In this document: positions 19,094 through 30,500 of the stretch, piece after piece
Layout of the letters: the number at the start of each line of letters is the position of its first letter
How positions within the stretch are numbered: position 1 is the stretch's first letter
Source: Selaginella moellendorffii
Taxonomy: Eukaryota > Streptophyta > Lycopodiopsida > Selaginellales > Selaginellaceae
NCBI RefSeq assembly: GCF_000143415.4
Contig: NW_003314282.1
Span: forward strand, 1,383,374 to 1,447,373
DNA length: 64,000 bases
Direction: 5' to 3'
Notes under the pieces: generated by a model
Told to the model about the DNA's origin: nothing
What the model saw: the letters and a program-made list of their open reading frames with translations, nothing else
Databases searched by the model: none
Translations under genes and position numbers: made by a program

Positions 19094-19834
19094 ATGGGAG
19101 AGCTGGACGTTGCTCTCGAGGCAGCCATAGCAGCCTACGAGCGTGGCGATCGAGAGGGCCAGGGGCCATTTCTTGTCGCCCGGAACGTACCCTGGCAATC
19201 TTACGATGCATGGATGTGTGGCCTCGAGTGCTGCTGGCGGCTGGAATTCAAGGCCGGGGATGTGTGGATGCACGGGGATCCTTCCATCGTTCACGAGACA
19301 ATCTCAAACTGGTTCAACACTATGATCATCACCCAGATCCAGTGCATCCCCGAGGTTGAGTGCGCCATCGACGTGATCTCCGCCGCCAGGGCCTCCCGCC
19401 TGGCGACGATTCGAGGCGACAAAGAGCCGGACCAGTGCTACTTCTCCTCCTCAGTCCTCGAGCCACAGCGAGCGGTGATCGAGGTGGCGTACAAGAACGA
19501 GGGGCTGGAGGCGCTCAAGAGCTCGGTGGATCTGTGGGAAGCCAGTGGCTCGCTGCTGGCGATTGGTGTCAAGATCACCCGGGAGCTCGATCTCACGTTT
19601 GTAGCCAAGGAGCGTGGCGCAGCGGCGGCGACAGAGCTAAAGTTTGGGCCTGAGTTTCTGGATGAGAGTAACCAGGAAGCGTTTGTGGTGGAGTTTCCAT
19701 TGTCGTGCTTTACTGGGGATGTGGAGGGCGATCACCGCATCAGGTTTGATCTCTTTGGGCTGCAAAAGTATGTGATTAAGATGATCGAGCACGAGAGAGT
19801 AGCCAAGGAAATGACACTACCTGTAAGAAAATAG
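19094..19834 (+). CDS. Unrecognised 246-aa protein with a possible PD-(D/E)XK-like core
   Basis: An intronless ORF with strong GC-rich codon bias. The middle shows EPDQCYF, then about 13 residues, then VIEVAYKNEGLEALKSSVDL. That spacing of PD and E-x-A-Y-K resembles PD-(D/E)XK nuclease domains of the Uma2 type, which in bacteria are widespread and in eukaryotes patchy. The resemblance is by motif only. The N-terminal 100 residues are Trp- and Cys-rich; the C-terminus is charged. No signal peptide or membrane helix. If the nuclease reading holds, transfer is one possible origin; otherwise it is an orphan. Confidence 0.5.
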   Translation: MGELDVALEAAIAAYERGDREGQGPFLVARNVPWQSYDAWMCGLECCWRLEFKAGDVWMHGDPSIVHETISNWFNTMIITQIQCIPEVECAIDVISAARASRLATIRGDKEPDQCYFSSSVLEPQRAVIEVAYKNEGLEALKSSVDLWEASGSLLAIGVKITRELDLTFVAKERGAAAATELKFGPEFLDESNQEAFVVEFPLSCFTGDVEGDHRIRFDLFGLQKYVIKMIEHERVAKEMTLPVRK

Positions 19835-19861
19835 TGATTTCGTATAGAGGTTCTTCTACTC

Positions 19862-20070
19862 CAATGTTGCCTTTCTCAATTTTAACAAGAGATCTTTTGT
19901 GTCAGTTGCGGTGATCTGGAAATGAAAACGATCATACATCAGTGACAATACACGCCCGTAGAAAACTCACCTTGAGGAACTTAGAAACAAAACGAGCAGC
20001 AGCTACGCCACTGTGCTCAGGCATCACCGAGCCTGAAAAACTAGACATAAAAACGTTCGTCAGTCAGTGG
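19862..20070 (-). other. Short spliced ORF candidate or FtsZ 3' UTR
   Basis: Downstream of the FtsZ stop on the same strand are consensus splice sites: donor gtaagtag at about 20100, acceptor near 20045, donor gtgagttt at about 19973, acceptor at about 19920. Joining the last two pieces gives a 37-codon ORF, from MPEHSGVAAARFV to KLRKATLE and a stop. It may be spliced 3' UTR of FtsZ or a small independent gene. I do not recognise the peptide. Confidence 0.3.
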
Positions 20071-20125
20071 AGAGGATTTGTGAAAGTTGCTACTTACTAA
20101 AGTTGTATATTCGCTTTTATGTACG

Positions 20126-21711
20126 TTAGTTCTTCCTCCTGGCTCGTTTCTTCAAAAACTCTGGAACTTCAGTCACCTTGTTCCAGCTCTTACCCCTCTC
20201 CCAATCGAAGATATCGTCTTCCACCGTCTTGTATCTCAGAGAGTACGAGCTTTCAGCGCCACCTTTTTCACTGCTCTGATCCTGGAACCCCGTCGCGATC
20301 ACGGTCACACGGATCTTTCCCTTGAAGCTCTCGTCGATCACAGCGCCAAAGATCACATTGGCATTGGGATGAGCGATGCTGTAAATCCTGTCCGCCACCA
20401 CGTTCACTTCGTGGAGAGTCAAGTCGGGCCCCCCTGTTACGTTGTAGACGATTCCCATCGGCCTGTTCATCGAGCACTGGAGAAGCGGAGACATGATCGC
20501 CGCTCGGGAGACTGCCTCGGCACGATCCTTTCCGTGGCCCCCAACGCCGATGCCCAGCATCGCACTGCCAGCGTTCGACATGATCGCCTTCACGTCCGCA
20601 AAATCTACGTTGACGAGCCCGGGAACTGTGATGATGTCCGAGATGCCTTGCACACCTTGCCGGAGGATGTCGTCCGCGAGGCCGAAAGCTTCCACGATGG
20701 AAGTGTTGGCACTCACCATCTCGAGCAGCTTGTCATTTGGAACCACCACCAGAGTGTCGGACGCGTTCTTCATGGCCTCCATCCCGAGACGGGCTCCGGC
20801 TGCTCGCTTCTTCCCCTCGAAAGTGAACGGTTGTGTCACGATTCCAACCGTGAGTGCTCCCATTGCTTTGGCCAAGCGAGCAACAACTGGTCCTGCCAAA
20901 GTTAACAACGTTAGTGTCTAAGCGATGGATGGTCAAACAATCTCTAGCTCAATGCGAAGAACACTCACGAAACAATCTCTAGCTCAATGAGAAGAACTCT
21001 CACGAAACAATCTCGATCTCAATGCGAAGAACACTCACGAAACAATCTCTAGCTCAATACGAAGGACTCTCACGAGAAACAGTAAAGATAAACTCCAGAA
21101 CAAACAAAGAAGAATGACTAACCTGCGCCGGAGCCAGTGCCTCCACCCATACCAGCAGCAATGAAGATAAGATCTGCGCCTTCGAGCGCCATCGAGAGCT
21201 CGGCCAGTGATTCCGTTGCTGCTTCCTCGCCAACTTCGATCTTTCCCCCGGAGCCTCTTCCAAATGTCGTCTCCTTCCCAATCTGGAGCTTGTTTGGAGC
21301 GATGCATCGCCGCAAAGCCTGAGAATCCGTGTTGACAGCCCAAAACTCTACGTTTGGAAGCCTGGAATTCACCATCTGGCTCACCGCATTGCATCCGCCT
21401 CCACCGACGCCAATGACCTTGATCACAGCCTTCCCGGCCATGCTCGAAGCTCTGACCGTGGCCATCGACGTGACCGCATCGAGGAAATCCCTCCCGTCCG
21501 CCCCAACATTCGATCCATTCCCACCCGCATTCCAGGAATTTACGTGGTGGATCACCGAAGAAGCAGACGCGAAGATCGACAGAAAATTCTCGCGCCGGAA
21601 AAATGGAAGGCTGGAGAAGTGGCAGCGGCGAGAAGAAATCTTCGTCGATTCGCAGCTGCGCAGCAAGGAGATAGAAGATGCGAGCGCCCCTTGCTCCATC
21701 GCTCTCGACAC
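20126..21711 (-). CDS. FTSZ2: Plastid division protein FtsZ, FtsZ2 type
   Basis: A tubulin-like GTPase that forms the chloroplast division ring on the stromal side. Exon 1 is 21711-21123 and exon 2 is 20892-20126; they join in phase 1 to 451 residues. Residues 1-60 form a Ser/Arg-rich transit peptide. The GTPase domain shows [14 protein letters not shown], the tubulin signature [10 protein letters not shown] split by the intron, and the T7 loop around [12 protein letters not shown]. The C-terminus keeps EVPEFLKKR, the motif by which FtsZ2 proteins bind ARC6, and FtsZ1 lacks; hence the FtsZ2 call. Start may be Met1 or Met5 (21699). The single 230-nt intron is long for this window because it holds a minisatellite. 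Confidence 0.93.
20935..21077 (+). repeat. Minisatellite of about 35 bp x 4 in the FtsZ intron
   Basis: Four tandem copies of a unit reading aaacaatctctagctcaatg.gaagaacactcacg, differing at a few positions, fill most of the intron. Each unit contains, on the minus strand, a gtgagt-like word (complement of actcac), so each is also a potential extra 5' splice site. Confidence 0.85.
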
Positions 21712-22045
21712 TACATTTGCGAGCCCTAAAATCTCTCTAAAACCCTAAATTTTCTAAAATTTGGATTAGCCCTAATCCTTTATCAAGGCAACTATTTATT
21801 TAATTTTTATTCAGATTATTTGTGGATTTTTTATTGTGAGCCAATGCAAAATTTAGCCCGTTTTTCGTATGCTCCTCTCGAAAGTGTTGGATTCGTTTTC
21901 TGTGGTTGTCGTTATGCAGTTAGCACGATTTATATTCTTTTTACAATAAACAATTATTGTAATTTTAAACAGGGCTAAAATTAAATAAATAGACAAAACT
22001 TTCGATAGCCTTTGAGTGAGAGGAGAAGGGCTTGAGGCGCGCGCC

Positions 22046-24325
22046 ATGGATCCCGAATCTCAGCGGAGCTATGCGGAGCTCCCATCAGGGGAGGAGGCGG
22101 AGGAGATTCATTCAAATCCCACTGCGGCGACGGAGAATTCCAGGAACAGACGCATTGATCTAGTCCTGACGCTGGTGGGGATTTGCTGCGTCGTCGCTGG
22201 AACTTTTTTCTGGATCTCACTTCCTTCGAGCAACACCGAGAATTTCTCACGGATTGCTCCGGACGGGGGTTTCTTGGCCAGCGAGAGAACGGCATTCCAT
22301 TTCCAACCGCGGAACAACTGGATGAACGGTAAGCTTTTGCAAAAGATTTCCATGAAACCTCTCTGATTTATCATCTTTTGCTGGACAATTTTCCCTGATC
22401 TATCTTCCTCTGCTGGACATTCTTCCCTCACCAGATCCAAATGGTAAGATCTCAAGATCTTTCTCAAAAACTCTACTGACATCAATGAATTCTATGACTA
22501 TACCAGGTCCTCTCTTCTACAAAGGCTACTACCACTTGTTCTACCAGTACAATCCATATGGAGTAGAGTGGGGAAACATCTCCTGGGGCCATGCTGTGTC
22601 CACTGATCTCCTCCACTGGCAACATATGGATCTGGCAATGCAGCCAGACAAGTGGTATGATGCAGATGGAGTGTGGTCTGGCTCTGCAACAATCCTCCCC
22701 AATGGTCAAGTGATCATGCTCTACACTGGCTCCACAAATGCCTCTGTTCAGGTCCAAAATCTCGCTCTTCCACTCAACACCTCAGATCCACTCCTGAGGG
22801 AGTGGATCAAAATCCCAGAGAATCCCATTCTGGTGCCACCACCAGGGATTGCTCCTAAAGACTTCAGGGATCCAACAACAGCATGGCTGGAGGCTGATGG
22901 GCTGTGGAGAATTGCAATTGGTGCCAAAAAGGGCAGGGCTGGACTGGCTCTCATCTACAAAACCTTTGATTTCCTGCACTGGGAGCTGGAGGAGGAGTAT
23001 CTACACACTGTTCAAGGCACAGGGATGTGGGAGTGCATTGATTTCTATCCAGTCTCAACTGCCACCAGCAATGGGTTGGATACATCCAAAGTTCAGACCA
23101 ATGAGCTCACTAAGCACATTCTCAAGGCCAGCCTGGATGATGACAAGCATGACTACTATGCAATTGGGCTGTATTCTGAGAGCTCTCATACTTGGATCCC
23201 TGATGCCCTTGACAATGATGTTGGGCTGGGGCTGAGGTATGATTATGGCAAGTATTATGCCTCCAAGACTTTTTTTGATTCCAAGCACCAGAGGAGGATC
23301 TTGTGGGGATGGGCTAATGAATCGGACAGTCTGCAAGATGATATCAGGAAGGGGTGGTCTTCGGTGCAGGTAAAATGTCATTTTATTGTTTTTTTTTCCA
23401 CTTGGGCTCACATACTTGTCTTTGCATGAAAAGACACTGCCCAGGATCTTGTATCTTGACAACTTGACTGGTACCAACTTGATCCAATGGCCAATTGAGG
23501 AGGTAGATGCCCTCAGGCATGACAAAGTGAGCAGATCAAATGTGCTTCTCAAAGGTGGTGACGTGGTAGAAGTTGATGCAGCTCAAGGGGCACAGGTATA
23601 GATGCCTTTTTTCTTCACTTCTCTCTCACCACCTTTTTTGTTCACTTGTGCAGCTTGACATTGAGGTGGGATTTGAGTATCCAGATGCAAGCAAGCTGGA
23701 CGCACTTCCAGAGAGCGAGAATTACGATTGCAGCCAAGGTGGGGCAACTCACAGAGGTGTTTATGGCCCTTTTGGCCTCCTTGTTCTTGCTGAAGACAAG
23801 TTGCAAGAGATGACAGCAGTCTACTTCTACATGACACTAAAACGAGATGGAAGTTGGGAAACAAGAGTTTGCAGCGACCAAAGCAGGCAAGCTTCTTCTT
23901 GCTAAAGTTTTCGATCCACGTCTCTGATCCCCATGTTTCCAGATCATCTCTAGAACCCGGAATTGACACAACCGTGTACGGAACGCTCTTCCACAGGCTC
24001 CCAACGGAGGATTCGCTCTCGTTGCGTGTCATAGTAAGCATTGGATCGTGCGCGGAGCTTGCTCTAATCCTTTCTTGGGTGTTGCGCGATGCAACTTGTG
24101 TAGGTGGATCACTCCATCGTGGAGACTTTCGTGCAAGGGGGACGCGCTTGTATCACGTCTCGCGTCTATCCAACGCTTGCTACTGGTGACAAGGCTCGCC
24201 TCTTCATGTTTAACAATGGAACGCAACCGGTTGTCGTGAAGAACTTGGATGCGTGGAAGATGAGATCGACCACGCTGAGTGTCTTGCCCGTCACTGAATG
24301 GAGGCTCGCTGCTCGACAAAGTTGA
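22046..24325 (+). CDS. Acid invertase (beta-fructofuranosidase, GH32), probably vacuolar type
   Basis: Hydrolyses sucrose to glucose and fructose. Seven exons: 22046-22328, the mini-exon 22435-22443, 22507-23369, 23434-23595, 23654-23886, 23943-24033 and 24104-24325, joined in phase to 620 residues. The N-terminus has an acidic cytosolic tail and one hydrophobic anchor ([19 protein letters not shown], about residues 33-52), as in vacuolar invertases. The nucleophile motif NDPNG is assembled from three exons through the 9-nt mini-exon, a hallmark of plant invertase genes. FRDP holds the transition-state Asp and WECIDF the acid/base Glu; the residue after the Cys is Ile, nearer the Val of vacuolar than the Pro of cell-wall enzymes. 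The fifth intron is GC-AG (gcaagc). Confidence 0.95.
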
Positions 24326-24399
24326 ATCATTCTTTCAAGTTTATAAGTGGTAGAAATTCTCGAGAAGTATATATGTACCTTGGATAGAGAGGGAGGGTC

Positions 24400-25506
24400 T
24401 CACTTGGCAACGGGAATGGCAACTTTTCGCTCTTTCTCCCACGCAACCTGGCCCATCATCGTCAGCAAAGAGCGAGCGTCCCGTTCGTCCAGAGCCTCCC
24501 GCTCGAAAGGTATTCTTATTTCCATGATACGTGGTGGAGATCTTGTTAGAACTCTCATGTCGAAACCGAGTCGATCCACCCAAGTGAGGCTCGCTTGTTC
24601 GACCTGAATTCATACAAATAATCAATATACGGAAAGCTTTCAGCGTTTGAGATTTTACCTCTGCTTCCAGATGAGCATACACTCTACAAAATCGGAGAAT
24701 GTCTTCCCAGTTTTTCTTGTTCATGTCTTCCACGATCCTTGGGGCATAATCCTTCAAAGGGTCGGAAGTAGCACCGGTGTAGTCTACTCCAGAGACCCAA
24801 ACTTCTTCCTTGTTTAACGAAGATAAACCAGTCAGCTCATTCCAAAACTAGCAAGAAAGGGTGTTGGATACCTCGCTTAAATCCTGACATTGGAAAACTT
24901 CCTCCACGTTCATCGTGAACAAATCGTGCTCTTCGGGACAGTCCTCCCCAAATCTACGCTCCCAAACTGTATCGAGCTACATCTTGATGAAATAAGAAAC
25001 AGAAGAAAAACACCGAGAAAACCAACCAACCTTTGATTTTTCTGCTCTCGAGATACGTCCTTTCAACGTGCATTGCGCTCGTCGACCATTTTGATCGAGC
25101 TGCCAAACAAGTGTCAGTCACAACCATCGAATTCTCGGCGCAAATTCTCATCACTCACCTGTGCATGGAGGCTACTCCTGCTATCATCACCCAAATTCTT
25201 CGCATGAAGAGTCGGTGGACGTAAGCAAAACACCGGGGATCCATTCACATCCAATGCAAATTGGACTGTGCTTCCAATCGGCCAGCCGTCGCTCGACAAT
25301 GTGGAGAGCGTCCCCTCGGAGCAAACCTCCATGAGCGTGCGAGCGGACTCCGCCGGCGATGGCCTCAGCTGCGCCGCGACGATCAAAGCCCTAATCCTTC
25401 TCTTTGGCGAGAATCCAACGCGCAGAGGCGAGAATTTAGCGCTGCTGGTCGTGGATCCCGCGAATGCTGCCCAGCTCGATGGCGCCAAGCTAGCGCCATT
25501 CGCCAT
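24400..25506 (-). CDS. Plastid GluTR-binding / PGR7-like split-barrel protein
   Basis: In Arabidopsis the homologue binds glutamyl-tRNA reductase at thylakoids and tunes tetrapyrrole synthesis; it has a pyridoxamine-oxidase-like FMN-binding fold. Exons (minus): 25506-25159, 25099-25031, about 24974-24870, about 24807-24660 and about 24606-24400. Residues 1-50 are a transit peptide. The fold is seen in ESARTLMEVCSEGTLSTLSS, DGWPIGSTVQFALD, CTLKGRISR, VWERRFGED, EEVWVSGVDYTGATSDPL, MNKKNWEDILRFCRVYA, WVDRLGFDMRV and GQVAWEKE. The family name is given from memory of these blocks. It is divergent from the GDSL lipase gene by 144 bp. Confidence 0.8.
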
Positions 25507-25650
25507 TGCTGGACTGGAGCCCTAGAAATAGGTAAATGGAGAAGGCATGAGCTCACACTCTTTCAACCTCCTCGAGGTAGGGTTTCTTTTTTCTTCTTTT
25601 CTTTTGGAGGGGAGGATGCGGTCTCTTTGTGAGAGTGGCTGGGATCGGCA

Positions 25651-27247
25651 ATGCGGGCGCTCGTGGTGCTCGCGTTCTTTCTGGGAATGGCGAGCGCACA
25701 AATCGTCCCGGCGCTCTTCGCATTTGGCGACTCGCTCGTCGATTCCGGCAACAACAACATGCTGCCGACGATCGCGAGGGCAAATCATCCTCCCTATGGC
25801 TACAATTTCGACAATCACGCCGCAACTGGGCGATTTTGCGATGGAAAGCTCATCCCCGACTTCCTAGGTTCGTAAGAAATCTTCGTTTTCATGGATTTCT
25901 CTTCCTCTCCTCACTTTCATGAATTTCTCTAACGTGTGTAGATTTTTTTTTCACAGCTTCGCTCTTGGGACTTCCATTTCCACCTCCATATCTCAGCGCT
26001 GGTGACAACATCACTCAAGGTGTGAGCTTCGGATCCGCCAGCTCGGGGATTGGTCGATGGACGGGGCAAGTAAGTGAGTTCTATGATCAGCATTGTCGTA
26101 TTTCTTGGATGTCTATCCTCAAACTCAGCTTTCGCGAATTCGTTTTGCAGGGCTTTGTTCTATCGTTTGCAAACCAAGTGGATGGTTTTCGAGAAGTCCA
26201 GTCTAGATTGGTACGCAGGCTTGGACCAATGCGTGCCATGAGTCTCATCTCTCGCTCCATTTTCTACATTTGCACTGCCAACAACGATGTCAACAATTTC
26301 GTTCTTCGTTTCCGGACGGAGCTTCCTATAGACCTTCGTGACGGATTGCTGGTGGAATTTGCTCTCCAGCTCGAGGTACTTTTGATGATCCTCCGCGAGC
26401 TTCTAGTGATTTCTACCGTGTTTCTAGAGGCTGTACCGGTTGGGAGCTCGGAAGTTCGTGGTTGTGAACTTGAGTGCTGTGGGATGTATACCAATGAACC
26501 AACGTTTCGGACGTTGCGGTTCAGCTGGCATGAACGCGGCCTTGTCTTTCAACCTCGGCCTCGCGTCGGTCCTTGACAGCTTGAGAATTTCCATGAGAGG
26601 AGCTCGCATTGTCACAGCCAACATGGAAGGTCTGATGCTCCAAGTCAAGTCCAATCCTCGCGCTTACGGTACGTCATTCATCCACTTAAAAATTGTGTGA
26701 TCGCACTGTTTTCTTCTCGTTTCGATGGCTTCACTCTTTGCGTGTGAGTTATTGTTTTTCTTTTCTTTCTGCGATCTGATTCAATGATTCAGTGCTTTTG
26801 TTTTAGTTCCAGTGTTTGCTTGCTCATTGATTGGATTACAGGAACTTAGGACAGCTTCAGTGGTGTGATTCAAACTTAGCATTTTCTTCCAGAATTTACC
26901 AACAAAGAGCTCAGTGATTCAGTGCTTTTGTTTGAGTGCTAGTGTTTGCTTGCTCATTGGCTTTTTTGGATTGCAATGCAGTAACTTAGCACAGCTCCAG
27001 TGGTGTGACTCAAACTTGGTTCTTTCTTCCAGGATTTAGCAACACTGTACAAGGATGCTGCCCGCTCAACCAGCCGTGGAGATGGTGCTTCGACGGTGGC
27101 GAATTTTGCGAGAAGCCATCCAACTTTATGTTCTGGGACATGGTCCATCCCTCGCAGGCCTTCAATAGCATCGCAGCACACCGATGGTGGAACGGTACGC
27201 TAGAGGATGTTTATCCCGTGAACATTCGTACGCTGGCCTCTATATGA
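25651..27247 (+). CDS. GDSL-type esterase/lipase, secreted
   Basis: A plant SGNH hydrolase that cleaves ester bonds in cell-wall lipids or metabolites. Exons: 25651-25867, 25957-26069, 26151-26375, 26428-26668 and 27033-27247. A signal peptide occupies residues 1-16 ([16 protein letters not shown]). Block I is [14 protein letters not shown] with the nucleophile Ser; block II includes [11 protein letters not shown]; block III is TANNDVNNF; block V is [10 protein letters not shown] with the catalytic Asp and His. The Gly of the usual GxND block is replaced by Ala (ANND), worth noting since that residue forms the oxyanion hole. The last intron (364 nt) carries a tandem duplication. Confidence 0.93.
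26785..27047 (+). repeat. Tandem duplication of about 125 bp spanning an intron-exon boundary
   Basis: Bases about 26785-26908 and 26914-27047 are imperfect copies, both starting attcagtgcttttgttt and both ending in a pyrimidine tract, tcttccag, and the first bases of exon 5. The left copy's acceptor (tcttccag followed by aatttaccaacaaag) is a decoy that would shift the frame if used. Confidence 0.8.
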
Positions 27248-27499
27248 TCATGTACAACCAGCTCATTGTTTTGTTTTGATTTTTCTATGATCAGCAAGAA
27301 CGGTACGGTATAAGAAGTTTACCCGTACGCGAATCAAACAATGCTATTGTCGCTTTAGAGCAAAAAACAATTGTCACGAAGAACACGTCCATCCATCACA
27401 GTGCGACACGTGGCACCCAATGCTGGCTCATTTCTCTTGAAGCGCAATATCTCTCATTACCTTCGATCTTTCTGGAATTTAGGGATTGATTTGGGAGGG

Positions 27500-27520
27500 A
27501 TGGAGGCGCGGGAAGAGTGA
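27500..27520 (+). promoter_or_regulatory. Short upstream ORF before the PWD start
   Basis: An ATG at 27500 opens six codons and a TGA, ending 11 bases before the ATG at 27532 used for the main protein. If it lies in the mRNA it could limit translation of the downstream gene. Confidence 0.4.
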
Positions 27521-27531
27521 AGGCGCCGGCG

Positions 27532-30500
27532 ATGGCGCTGCATTCTCTGTCCGGCGCAATGCCGATGGCGCTCAGGCCGATCTCCGACACGAGAGTTTGC
27601 ATCGCGGCGCAGTCGAGGTTTGTGTGGAATCCGGCGCTGCGAGGTAGGGTTTCCAGCCAGAAGAGCGGCCTCGTCGTTGCGCTTTGGCACCGTCAGGGAA
27701 TGTGGAGGAATCAGCTCCGATCCTGCCAGTTACAATGTGCTACCAGGTATTTCTTCGGATTTTCTCAGAGCAGGGAGAGAATGAGCTCACATTCTCTGGT
27801 TTTTGTTCTCCAGGAAAGGGAAGATGATTGTCCGGTGTCACGGTGGCAAGGTGAAATTCAGGCTTAGATTGGATCATCAAGTCGAGTTTGGGGAGCATCA
27901 CGCTGTCATAGGCTCGGCCGATTTCATGGGGTCTTGGAAAAATCACGTGAGCATGACATGGACGGAGTCCGGTTGGGTGGCGGACATTGAGGCGAGTCCG
28001 GGCGATCGAGCTGAGTTTAAGTACGTCATTGTGGCCGGAGATGGAAGACTTACGTGGGAGGAAGGTCCCAACCGTGTGCTAGACGTTCCCAGCGGAGGGA
28101 GCGAAATAGTGTCTCAGTGGGAGAATCCTGATTTGGTGGTGACGACTAACGGTGCTGCTGCGGAAGCTCATGTCGAGGCGCCCGTGCATGAAAAGAAAGA
28201 TAAAAAGGAGAAGGCCAAGGAAACCGTGACTGCTTCAAGCGATGGTGATATGTCTTTTTCGCAAGGATGGCAAGGCAAAAACGTTGCCTTCATGAAAGCT
28301 AACGAGCACACGAGCAGGCAAGGAGGGAAATGGGAAACCGCAGGTCTAGAGGGTGCGGCGCTGCGCATCGTGGAAGGAGATAAAAAGTCTGGTAATTGGT
28401 GGCGAAAGGTACTCTTCTAAATGCAACAGATGCTCAGCTAATTCCGTGTTTTTTTCTTTCTGTGCGGTGCAGTTGGAAGTTGTCCGGGATCTTCTAACAG
28501 ATGATCTAGGCAAGGCTGATCGACTGGACGCTCTTGTTTATTCTTCTACTTATCTTAAGGTAGACTGGATTCTAGATAGAGAATATGGATGACCTTCTAA
28601 GTTTCTTTGTGTTTCTGCAGTGGATAAGTACAGGTCAAATACAATGTTTTGAAGATGGTGGTCATTATCGACCCAACAAACATGCCGAAATCTCGCGGAT
28701 GATATTTCGGGAGCTTGAAAGCATTTATTCGGACAAGACAACAACAACAACAGAGGTTTTATTTTACATAAGCTACTTTTCTTGGTTAACGTTCTGGTTT
28801 TTAGGAACGTGTTGTGATCAGAAAGATCCATCCTTGCTTGCCATCATTTAAGGCTGAGTTCACAGCGGCTGTTCCTTTGACACGTATAAGGGATATTGCT
28901 CACAGAAATGATATCCCTCACGATCTAAAGGTATTTGTGAACATTCGACTTCGTTTTGGCTAATGACGTGGTGTATTTGTAAAAGTAGCAAGAGATAAAG
29001 CATACAATCCAGAACAAACTGCACAGAAATGCTGGTCCAGAAGATTTGGTTGCGACAGAAGCATTATTAGCTCGTGTGACCAAAACACCGGGAGAGTACA
29101 GTGCGGCGTTTGTTGAGCAACTCAAGATCTTTCACGGTGAGCTCAAGGACTTCTTCAATGCTAGCAGGTACTAGTCGTTGCTTTAGTTATGCACATTTCA
29201 GGTGTTAACATAGTGCCTTTTTAGTTTGACTGAGCGTTTGGATGGGCTGCGTCCATCACTAGATGAGCAACAAATTTCCGTGATGGATAATTTCATGGAA
29301 AAGAAGAAGGTGCAAAGTTCATTCTCTGTTTTATTTTTTATATAAATTTTAATATCTCACGTACTCTTGCAGAAACTGGACGAAGTGGGGGATGGTGGGA
29401 ATTCGGACATGCTAGTCGGTGCCATGCATGCTTTGACGGGACTTCGGGCTGTTCTTTTGAAGGGCCTCGAAAGTGGACTAAGAAATGATGCGTCCGACGA
29501 TGCTATTGCCATGCGGCAAAAGGTAAAGGCTGCAGATGAGTATTTGCGTATCAGACAGCTTCTTGTTTTGTAGTGGCGTCTTTCCGAGATTGGCCTTGAG
29601 GACTACTTTTTCGTCCTGTTGAGCAGGTGAAAACAATGGTTTCATAAGATTTAGTGTACTGATGAACATTGCAAATCTCTCAGATTTCTCAATGCCATGG
29701 ATAGCTCTGGTGGAGCAAAATCTTTGAGCGAAGAAATCCAATCTAAAAGTACTAGCAAATGGAAGCAACCGCTGGGTGGAGTTGTGCTGGGCATTCGACA
29801 GCTAGGCTTGTCTGGATGGCAGCAAGCTGAATGTCTTGCTATAGAGAATGAACTCATGACTTGGGAAAAGGATGGCATTTGCGGTAAAGGTATGTCAATA
29901 ATTCTATTTGTGTTTTCTAATCTGAGCGGGTCTTTAGGGAGTGAGGAGGATATCAGGATGTGGGGTTTAAGATTAAAAGCCACATTAGATCGAACGCATC
30001 GGATGGCCGAAACATATTCAGACTTGCTCCTTAAACTGTATCCAAAGCGTGCACAGGTAAAAGACAGATGCTTGCTTTTAGATGAAGTCGTATACAATCT
30101 TACAGAACCTTGGAAATGCGTTGGGGATCCCCGAGAATTCGGTTCGGACGTACGCCGAAGCAGAAATCAGGGCCAGGTAGAAAACTCGTTTTTAGTATGA
30201 GGCGTTTTATTCTAGTTTTCCCCTTCAGTGTTGTTTTCCAGCTTTCGAAGCTATGTACGCTGCTCCTGAAGGCTATTCGTTTTGTTTTACATACCGAGGG
30301 TTGGGATGTTCTTATGCCCGGCATTGCGTGTGGAAAGCTTTTTGAGGTAAGACATCTCTGGCTTTTTAAACGCGCATTATTTTGACTTGTGAATTGTTGC
30401 AGGTCCAGAAAATTGTTCCTGGATCACTGCCTTCGTCAGCTGAGGGACCAGTTATACTTCTGGTGAAACAAGCTGACGGCGATGAGGAGGTAATACTAGT

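Noticed and set aside
20087-20905. Plus-strand 272-codon ORF
   Set aside because: Antisense of FtsZ2 exon 2, which has a clear family match on the other strand.
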